From Prevotella sp. (GTDB taxonomy: Bacteria > Bacteroidota > Bacteroidia > Bacteroidales > Bacteroidaceae), in contig JAEEJK010000119.1 of NCBI GenBank assembly GCA_016281815.1, forward strand, positions 1 to 44,978: DNA of 44,978 bases, in the 5' to 3' direction. Below the pieces are notes generated by a model, which saw only the letters and a list, made by a program, of their open reading frames with translations, was not told the origin of the DNA and made no database searches. This document shows, in pieces, positions 39,473-44,978 of the stretch (the first letter of the stretch is position 1; each line of letters opens with the position of its first letter). The position numbers and the translations under genes were made by a program.

Positions 39473-40519
39473 TTATCCTATCTTCGCATCTTGTGTGGCG
39501 AAATAGAGAATGGCCCGATGTACGATTTGTTCAGCATCAGCCATGGAGCAAAGCAAACGGCCTCCTGCGGCATTCTTATGACCGCCACCATTGAAGAATT
39601 TCTCTGCCAGTGTATTGCAATAATACTGGTCGACACTGCGCAGACTCACCCAGATGGTGTTCTCCTTCTCGGTGTCCTCGCGCAACGATATAGAGAGCCT
39701 CATCCCCTTGATTCTCAGCGGTTCATTGACCAACCCCTCTGCGTCTCCCTTGATGAAATGATACTTTTTCATCTCCTCTTTGGTGAGCGTATAATAGCAG
39801 GCATGGCTACCTCTGACCACCACTAACTTCTGACTCATGATGTATCCTCTCAATCGGATGCACCACTCACTGTAGTTGTTGTAGACGTTTCTGAAAATCT
39901 TATCTTTGTCAATTTTTTTAGTCAAAAGTTGACCGATAATGAAATAGATCTCCGGACGTGTGGAATTATAGGTGAAACCACCCGTGTCGGTCATCATTCC
40001 TGTATAGAGATGCACTGCTGCTGCCTTGGAGAGCGTGTCAAAGCCACCTAACTGCCAAATGATGCGGAAAACCAACTCACACGTGCTGCTCAGTTTGGGG
40101 AATGAGCAAGACAGGGCTGCCTCCACATCCGGAGACTCATGGTGGTCGAAGAGCACCTTGGGTGCCTGCGACGCTTCGAGGATCTCCTGCATGTCGAGCA
40201 CTCTTTTTGTGCTGTTGAAGTCAAGGCAAAAGACCAAATCGGCTTGCTGGAATGCCTCGTCAACGGTGTCCTTATGCTTGTCGTATCTCACGACCCGCTC
40301 ATTGCCCGGCAGCCATTTGAGGAAATCAGGAAAGGCATCAGGCGCCACCAGCATGGGATTCTTGCCCTGGTCATGAAGATACTCAGCCCATCCCAACATA
40401 GCCCCAAGCGCATCGCCATCAGGACTTTTATGGCAGCACAAGACGATTTTCTCCGATTGTCCCAACAAGGCCTGCAATTGCCCTGTCTGCTTGTCGGAGA
40501 GCAGATTAAGATTTGTCAT
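39473..40519 (-). CDS. nrnA: DHH/DHHA1 phosphoesterase (NrnA-type oligoribonuclease)
   Basis: This 348-aa protein has DHH motif residues in CCHKSPDGDALGAMLG, VFCLDFN, LFDHHESPD (the DHH signature) and TGMMTDTGGF. It ends with the DHHA1 motif FNGGGHKNAAGG. Bacterial NrnA degrades short RNA oligomers and 3'-phosphoadenosine 5'-phosphate. The length and order fit this family rather than RecJ. It follows the nucleotidyltransferase gene after 18 nt. Confidence 0.88.
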   Translation of the reverse strand: MTNLNLLSDKQTGQLQALLGQSEKIVLCCHKSPDGDALGAMLGWAEYLHDQGKNPMLVAPDAFPDFLKWLPGNERVVRYDKHKDTVDEAFQQADLVFCLDFNSTKRVLDMQEILEASQAPKVLFDHHESPDVEAALSCSFPKLSSTCELVFRIIWQLGGFDTLSKAAAVHLYTGMMTDTGGFTYNSTRPEIYFIIGQLLTKKIDKDKIFRNVYNNYSEWCIRLRGYIMSQKLVVVRGSHACYYTLTKEEMKKYHFIKGDAEGLVNEPLRIKGMRLSISLREDTEKENTIWVSLRSVDQYYCNTLAEKFFNGGGHKNAAGGRLLCSMADAEQIVHRAILYFATQDAKIG

Positions 40520-40537
40520 AAAGAGATAAAAAGATAA

Positions 40538-41449
40538 TTAGAAGAGGCGATCAGGATAGACTCCCTCGTCGACCAAGGACTGAATCTTCTCCACTACGCT
40601 GGGCCTGTCTGCCGAATAGGTGACGCCAAACCATTTGCTGGTGGTGTCGAGCACCTTGACGGTGGCAGTTTTCTCATTGATGAGTTTGTTGACCATCAGC
40701 GGGATAAAGAACTCGGCTTTGAGGTTGGTCATATTCTTCGGGTCGCTGAGGAATTCCTTGAAATAGAGTTCGCTGTGCTCGAAATAGTCGGGCGTGAATC
40801 CCCACATATTCATGCTGACAGGAGTGTTGTCTTCCACAGGAATCCATTCACCTTGCTCATCCTTATAGCAGATGGGACCATTGACACGCATGATTTCCGT
40901 TCTTTCCACCACTGTGGTCAAGTTCCCCTCGTCATCCTTTGAGCAGATGCCGCGTGCGACGGTGCCATTCTCTGACAGGGTGTTGCCCACTCTGAATCCC
41001 ACCATGGCATAACTGTTGGCACTTCCTTCAGGCAGGTTGGACAGGAACTGTCCCATGACCATGTATGCGTCACGGTTATAGAAATCATCACAGTTGATGA
41101 CACAGAATGGCTCATGTATCGCTTTGGCGGCCATCATCACGGCATGGTTGGTGCCCCAGGGCTTCACCCTGCCCTCCGGAGGTGTGAATCCCTCTGGCAG
41201 GGAATCAAGACTTTGGAAAACCAGTTCGGCGGGAATATGACCCTCATATTTGCTGAGAATCTTTTCGCGGAATTCCTGCTCAAAATCCTTTCGGATGACG
41301 AAAACGATTTTGCCAAATCCGGCTTTGATTGCATCATAAATAGAGTAATCCATGATGGTCTCACCATTTGGTCCTAATCCGTCGAGTTGCTTGAGCCCAC
41401 CATATCGGCTGCCCATACCTGCTGCCAATAATAATAATGTTGGTTTCAT
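40538..41449 (-). CDS. Sugar nucleotidyltransferase
   Basis: This 303-aa protein starts with MKPTLLLLAAGMGSRYGGLKQ, the nucleotide-binding signature of sugar-1-phosphate nucleotidyltransferases. It has a FCVINCDDFYNRDAY segment with the metal-binding Asp pair and a later SMNMWGFTPDYFE region. The exact NTP and sugar cannot be told. It lies first in a unit with the NrnA gene and is divergent from the AraC regulator. Confidence 0.85.
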   Translation of the reverse strand: MKPTLLLLAAGMGSRYGGLKQLDGLGPNGETIMDYSIYDAIKAGFGKIVFVIRKDFEQEFREKILSKYEGHIPAELVFQSLDSLPEGFTPPEGRVKPWGTNHAVMMAAKAIHEPFCVINCDDFYNRDAYMVMGQFLSNLPEGSANSYAMVGFRVGNTLSENGTVARGICSKDDEGNLTTVVERTEIMRVNGPICYKDEQGEWIPVEDNTPVSMNMWGFTPDYFEHSELYFKEFLSDPKNMTNLKAEFFIPLMVNKLINEKTATVKVLDTTSKWFGVTYSADRPSVVEKIQSLVDEGVYPDRLF

Positions 41450-41482
41450 ATCATTAAATCTTTATCGGTTGTAATTGATATG

Positions 41483-41490
41483 CAAAAGTA
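41483..41490 (-). promoter_or_regulatory. Putative -7 box of the nucleotidyltransferase gene
   Basis: TACTTTTG on the minus strand fits TAnnTTTG, 34 nt before the start codon. It sits back to back with the AraC promoter. Confidence 0.5.
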
Positions 41491-41528
41491 ACAAAAAAAA
41501 CACGGATACGCTGACATTTGCCCAATTA

Positions 41529-41560
41529 TTTGTTGGTTTCGATGAAAAACACTACCTTTG
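41529..41560 (+). promoter_or_regulatory. Promoter of the AraC regulator gene
   Basis: TTTG (41529-41532), 20 nt, TACCTTTG (41553-41560): a full match to the Bacteroidetes consensus, 43 nt upstream of the start codon. Confidence 0.75.
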
Positions 41561-41603
41561 TTGTCGAAAAGATAGCGACACACTAAAAATCTAGACCTAA
41601 AGA

Positions 41604-42476
41604 ATGGAAGAACAATCATCCAATACCCCGGTTACCTCATGGCAAGGGAAAATCTCATGTCAGGTAATCCACAACAATCTCCTTCTTGACAAAAGCCAAA
41701 TCAAGACTCTTGTCAACAGTTATCTGTATTGTCTTTTTGAGAAAGGGACGGTGACTGTCAAGTTTGACAAAATTGAGTTAACGGCCCATGCAGGAGAGTT
41801 GCTGATTTTCCCTCCCCATGTCTACCCTTCCATACTTCATGTCAGCGATGACTTTGAGGCCATGTGCCTTATTGTCAGCCAAAGTTTTGTTTATGACTGC
41901 CCATTGGCACGCAGTGTGTATCAGACCTCCACATTCTCGCTTATCCATGACGACAATCCCATCATCGAACTACCCGAAATAGCACAGAACACGCTTCATG
42001 AGGTGATGACACTCATCATGGACCATATCAATTACGGACACAGTTATACCTCGGAGGCACTGCAGGCTCTTTTCGCCCTACTTCTGGCAGACATCATGGC
42101 TGTCATTGACCAATACAACAACAAGACTATCAGCCAAAGCGCCTATTATGTGTTCATAGAATTCAACAAGTTGCTCCGCCTTCACTTCCGCGAGCATCAT
42201 GACATCACATTCTATGCAGACCACCTGAAAATATCCTCGCGCTACCTTTCAATGGTCACCCAAAAGATTGCACATCTGACTGTCGCATCCTATATCAACC
42301 GCCATCTGATGCTGGAAGCCTGCTGGCTACTCAAGACCACCGACCACAGCATCCAATACATCAGCGAAGTGCTTCATTTCGCTGACCAAGCCTCTTTCTC
42401 GAAATTCTTCAAGAGGCTAAATGGACAGAATCCGCTCCATTACCGACACTCAAAGGGTTCACAAACGAAACTCTAA
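41604..42476 (+). CDS. AraC-family transcriptional regulator
   Basis: This 290-aa protein has an N-terminal cupin-like sensor region (about residues 30-110: VKFDKIELTAHAGELLIFPP) and a C-terminal pair of helix-turn-helices (about 190-285). It ends with the AraC signature ISEVLHFADQASFSKFFKRL then NGQNPLHYR. The ligand and targets are unknown. Its stop overlaps the stop of the convergent gene by 4 nt. Confidence 0.92.
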   Translation: MEEQSSNTPVTSWQGKISCQVIHNNLLLDKSQIKTLVNSYLYCLFEKGTVTVKFDKIELTAHAGELLIFPPHVYPSILHVSDDFEAMCLIVSQSFVYDCPLARSVYQTSTFSLIHDDNPIIELPEIAQNTLHEVMTLIMDHINYGHSYTSEALQALFALLLADIMAVIDQYNNKTISQSAYYVFIEFNKLLRLHFREHHDITFYADHLKISSRYLSMVTQKIAHLTVASYINRHLMLEACWLLKTTDHSIQYISEVLHFADQASFSKFFKRLNGQNPLHYRHSKGSQTKL

Positions 42477-43045
42477 ATAGAGGCGGCAATATTGCTGAGC
42501 AACTCCTTGGTTGAAATATCCATGCCGATAGCGCGCAACTGCTTGCACACTTCACTTGCCTGTGCGATGGCCTGCTTTCCGAAATCCGATGCCATGGCCG
42601 ACAATGCCTCCAACTCCGTGGAAAAGACATGTTCCTCAGTAACTGGGGTGCGCATGTTCCTGAGGTGGTAAGTGATTTCCCAATACCCCTGGAGTTCCTC
42701 TCCCAGGTCAATCCATTCCTTCTCCACATTTCTCACATAGCCCACACCGGGAATGCCATTGACAGCAATGTCACCTGTCACCCAGACGCGCTGTCCGATG
42801 GAAAACTTGGGCTCCGGCTCAACATCTGGATTGTCCATGGGTTTCTCCATGTGGCCGTACTCCTCCCAGAAACCTTCGAGCAAGGAGCAGTTGCCATCCT
42901 TCAGAGCATCCAACTCATCCCTCAGTTGCTGGATTTGCTCTTCCGTGAAGTCACGTCTCCGGCACCCGTGAAGCAGAAACTCCTTCTCCAACCTGGCTTC
43001 CAGATTCATATCTGTGACTCTTGAGTCACCCTTGAATTCTTTCAT
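42473..43045 (-). CDS. Conserved-looking protein of unknown function
   Basis: This 190-aa acidic protein has no signal peptide. It has an N-terminal helical part (residues about 1-60, Leu/Glu-rich), a middle beta-rich part (KFSIGQRVWVTGDIAVNGIP, then WEITYHLRNMRTPVTEEHVF, about 80-140) that could be an SH3-like barrel, and a helical end. I do not recognise a family. It is convergent with the AraC gene and overlaps it by 4 nt at the stops. A TAAGTTTG box (43071-43078) lies 25 nt upstream of its start. Confidence 0.75.
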   Translation of the reverse strand: MKEFKGDSRVTDMNLEARLEKEFLLHGCRRRDFTEEQIQQLRDELDALKDGNCSLLEGFWEEYGHMEKPMDNPDVEPEPKFSIGQRVWVTGDIAVNGIPGVGYVRNVEKEWIDLGEELQGYWEITYHLRNMRTPVTEEHVFSTELEALSAMASDFGKQAIAQASEVCKQLRAIGMDISTKELLSNIAASI

Positions 43046-43070
43046 ATCTGATTGATGCTTGATTGTACTG

Positions 43071-43078
43071 CAAACTTA
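43071..43078 (-). promoter_or_regulatory. Putative -7 box of the 42473-43045 gene
   Basis: TAAGTTTG on the minus strand fits TAnnTTTG, 25 nt before the start codon. No clear -33 element. Confidence 0.5.
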
Positions 43079-43193
43079 GCGAAAAAAATACAATAACTCC
43101 ATTAATTTCTCTCAAAAGCGCATCATGACATCCAAATTTGTTCATTTTTGATAAAAAAATGTCCAATAACACCTTTATAAAAAATAAAATTCA

Positions 43194-43201
43194 TACTTTT
43201 G
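43194..43201 (+). promoter_or_regulatory. Putative -7 box of the Fic-like gene
   Basis: TACTTTTG on the plus strand fits TAnnTTTG, 43 nt before the start codon. The -33 region is only AT-rich. Confidence 0.5.
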
Positions 43202-43244
43202 CATACTAAGACCTAATCAGCATTGTTCACTAGACCTAAGCACT

Positions 43245-44066
43245 ATGTTGAAAATTGAAAAATACTTGTTGAACGGCAATCGTCAAGAACGAGAGAACTG
43301 TTGTTTTTGGCTCACTTCTTTTGGCATCCAATCTGTTGTAGGACTAAAACCCTCCGAAGATCTGGATTCCATCATCACCCGTCATATAGAAGGAAAGACC
43401 GATATACACAGCATCCGTCAGGAGGTTCATGATTTTTACCATGAGTACCACCACAGAACCGGTGACCACAACATGCATCGCAATGAAGAGGCTGACAAAG
43501 TGTCCGTACGCACCGTGGAGTGTTTGCTGGCTGATGACTTTGAACTGAGTCTGAAAAACTTTTCCCAAACTCACCATCATCTGTTCCATGGCATTTATCA
43601 CCATTCTGGTGAATTGCGGGAAAAACCATTCAGTAAGAAGGAATGGGTATTGGGCGACACCACCATCCTTTATCCCAAACCGGACAATCTGGAGGAGCGA
43701 CTCTTATATCTCTTTGACACAGAGCGTTGCATGGACTACTCCAAACTTTCCAGCAGTTACAGATTAGGCCGATACAGCCATTTCATCGCCAATCTGATGA
43801 TGCTCAACGCATTCCACCATTGCAACAGCAGGGCCGTTTTTGTGTATGCACTCAAATATCTTCTCTCCCGTGGCTATCATTTGCAGAACGACACGTTTTA
43901 CAGAGAGGCGTGGTATTTCAGAAATGCCATTATCCGAGCATGCTATACCAACATGCATCAGGGTGTTTATCCCACCACCAAATACATGGAAATGTTTTTA
44001 AGCAACCTGTTGCTGGATAAAGATTATGAGTTGAAAAACCATCGGATGATGATCAGGGGTGAGTGA
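43245..44066 (+). CDS. Fic-family protein with degenerate catalytic motif
   Basis: This 273-aa protein follows the Fic fold of Bacteroidales Fic proteins. HHHLFHGIYHHSGELR (about 110-125), KKEWVLGDTTILY (131-143), EAWYFRNAIIRACY (221-234) and YMEMFLSNLLL all match in order. The catalytic loop should read HPFxEGNxR and catalyses AMP transfer; here it is NAFHHCNSR (188-196), so the catalytic His, the metal-binding acid and a phosphate-binding Gly are lost, while Asn194 and Arg196 remain. An N-terminal helix region like the VbhA antitoxin is present, but its inhibitory SxxxE reads SFGIQ (25-29). The frame is intact and has a promoter-like box, so it may be a pseudo-enzyme. Confidence 0.88.
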   Translation: MLKIEKYLLNGNRQERENCCFWLTSFGIQSVVGLKPSEDLDSIITRHIEGKTDIHSIRQEVHDFYHEYHHRTGDHNMHRNEEADKVSVRTVECLLADDFELSLKNFSQTHHHLFHGIYHHSGELREKPFSKKEWVLGDTTILYPKPDNLEERLLYLFDTERCMDYSKLSSSYRLGRYSHFIANLMMLNAFHHCNSRAVFVYALKYLLSRGYHLQNDTFYREAWYFRNAIIRACYTNMHQGVYPTTKYMEMFLSNLLLDKDYELKNHRMMIRGE

Positions 44067-44114
44067 AATTCTCACTGCATGCTTCCATCAACTGACACCT
44101 TACCAATGGTACAT

Positions 44115-44142
44115 GAAAAAAGCCAGGCCTTGCGGTCTGGCT
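44115..44142 (-). terminator. Terminator of the first 46-aa peptide gene
   Basis: On the minus strand AAGCCAGACC, GCAA, GGCCTGGCTT followed by T residues: a stable stem with a tetraloop and U tract, 20 nt past the stop codon. Confidence 0.85.
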
Positions 44143-44161
44143 TGTCCTTTTGTCCGATGGT

Positions 44162-44302
44162 TTAGAAGAGATCCATGGGCTTAACGGGATCACTCGGCTG
44201 ATCGGGAGTTGTAACACTTGCGGGCTGAATTGGAGGATTCATAACCGGAGCAACGTTCAACTTCATCACCTTAGTCATCGGCTCTGCATAAATCTTTTTC
44301 AT
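44162..44302 (-). CDS. 46-aa peptide, copy 1
   Basis: The frame encodes MKKIYAEPMTKVMKLNVAPV, then MNPPIQPASVTTPD, QPSDPVKPMDLF and a stop. It is Pro-rich with no hydrophobic signal sequence and no Cys. The start resembles many short Bacteroidales peptides beginning MKKxYxxPxxxVxxL, whose function is unknown. The second copy at 44548-44688 differs by one residue (Ser to Thr). It has a promoter match and its own terminator, which supports expression. Confidence 0.8.
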   Translation of the reverse strand: MKKIYAEPMTKVMKLNVAPVMNPPIQPASVTTPDQPSDPVKPMDLF

Positions 44303-44348
44303 AACTGAAAATTTTTAGAGTTAATAATTTAAAGTGCTTAAAACATCA

Positions 44349-44378
44349 CAAAGGTAAGCATTTTTTTCTTTCTGTCAA
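44349..44378 (-). promoter_or_regulatory. Promoter of the first 46-aa peptide gene
   Basis: On the minus strand TTTG (44375-44378), 18 nt, TACCTTTG (44349-44356), 46 nt before the start codon. Confidence 0.65.
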
Positions 44379-44500
44379 AAAAAATAGTGTTTTTTTTTCC
44401 ACAGCAGCCTTTTTCTCCTCTTTTTGAGGCATCTCCCTCATAAAAAAAGGGAGTTCATCCGCCTTTCAAGCCACCCCTCCCTATTGTATCTTTTGGACAT

Positions 44501-44527
44501 AAAAAATGCCAGACCTTGCGGTCTGGC
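44501..44527 (-). terminator. Terminator of the second 46-aa peptide gene
   Basis: On the minus strand GCCAGACC, GCAA, GGTCTGGC followed by ATTTTTT. It is nearly identical to the terminator of copy 1, showing that the whole transcription unit was duplicated. Confidence 0.88.
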
Positions 44528-44547
44528 TTGTCCATTTGTCCGATGAA

Positions 44548-44688
44548 TTAGAACAGGTCCATGGGCTTAACGGGATCAGTCGGCTGATCGGGAGTTGTAA
44601 CGCTTGCGGGCTGAATTGGAGGATTCATAACCGGAGCAACGTTCAGCTTCATCACCTTTGTCATCGGCTCTGCATAAATCTTTTTCAT
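44548..44688 (-). CDS. 46-aa peptide, copy 2
   Basis: Same frame, length and start (MKKIYAEPMTKVMKLNVAPV) as copy 1, ending QPTDPVKPMDLF. The nucleotide sequences are almost identical across the frame and through the terminator, but diverge upstream of the ATG, where each copy has its own TAnnTTTG box. The copies are therefore a tandem duplication of a complete unit. Confidence 0.8.
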   Translation of the reverse strand: MKKIYAEPMTKVMKLNVAPVMNPPIQPASVTTPDQPTDPVKPMDLF

Positions 44689-44744
44689 AATTGTAAAGTT
44701 TAAATGTATTAATACAGTTAATAATTATGTTGTTTAAAACATTG

Positions 44745-44752
44745 CAAAGTTA
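44745..44752 (-). promoter_or_regulatory. Putative -7 box of the second 46-aa peptide gene
   Basis: TAACTTTG on the minus strand fits TAnnTTTG, 56 nt before the start codon. A weak -33 candidate (ATTG) lies 18 nt further upstream. I see no gene or clear repeat in the remaining 44753-44978. Confidence 0.5.
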
Positions 44753-44978
44753 TAAAAATATTCTATTAGTCAATCTTTACCCTATATTGTTTTAAGGTTT
44801 TTTAACAATAAATCTGTAAAAATTCGCAAATTTGTCCAAAATCGTAACTACTCAGCACCCCCTGTTTAAATGTACGTGTTGTGAGTACTACGGAAAAATA
44901 TTCGTTAACAAATCATAAATCGGATTTTGCGTTTTTCCATTACCTCTGATTGTTGGGTACCCTTTGGATGCATTTACA

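Overview
The window looks like a chromosomal segment of a Bacteroidales bacterium, most likely Prevotella or a close relative. The evidence is the complete Bat (aerotolerance-type) operon, Bacteroidetes-type promoters (TTTG, about 20 nt, TAnnTTTG), DUF2027, DUF4827 and DUF5103 family genes, and typical Bacteroidales intergenic repeats. Most genes lie on the minus strand. All family assignments come from reading motifs and protein sequence by eye; no database search was run.

Region 1 (1-25.5 kb) is mostly core genome. It holds tRNA-Arg(ACG), a DUF2027/Smr protein, and a nine-gene operon read from 12.2 kb down to 1.9 kb (MoxR, DUF58, a BatD-like membrane protein, BatA, BatB, BatC, a BatD-BatE fusion, a PAP2 phosphatase, QueA). 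Then come PncC, the Map-TsaD pair, and the DMP19-SmpB-MetH-HAD operon. After a repeat-rich 0.9 kb gap there are envelope proteins: a small secreted protein, a lipoprotein, DUF5103, a thioredoxin-esterase fusion and an SH3 protein. The gaps hold several dispersed repeat families and small gene fossils.

Region 2 (about 25.7-36.1 kb) is an AT-richer accessory island and the most interesting part. In transcription order on the minus strand it has a WYL regulator, a 912-aa protein, a 309-aa response regulator, the fossil 3' end of a second WYL gene, an 871-aa protein, a second 309-aa response regulator, a fragment of a classical type I hsdM gene and a lipoprotein gene. Each large protein joins a HsdM-type adenine methyltransferase core with damaged catalytic motifs, a middle region resembling HsdS, and a C-terminal GHKL histidine kinase. 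Each response regulator has an intact receiver and a shared C-terminal domain I do not recognise. This reads as a two-component system whose sensor is a repurposed type I modification enzyme, present as two diverged units. I know of no characterised system with this architecture. A Y1 (REP-associated type) transposase with its own palindromic repeats sits at the upstream border.

Region 3 (36.1-45 kb) returns to core genes (a GNAT-like protein, GlmM, a DUF4827 lipoprotein, a NrnA-type DHH phosphoesterase, a sugar nucleotidyltransferase). It then has an AraC regulator, an unrecognised protein, a Fic-family protein that has lost its catalytic motif, and two nearly identical 46-aa peptide genes, each with its own promoter-like box and terminator.
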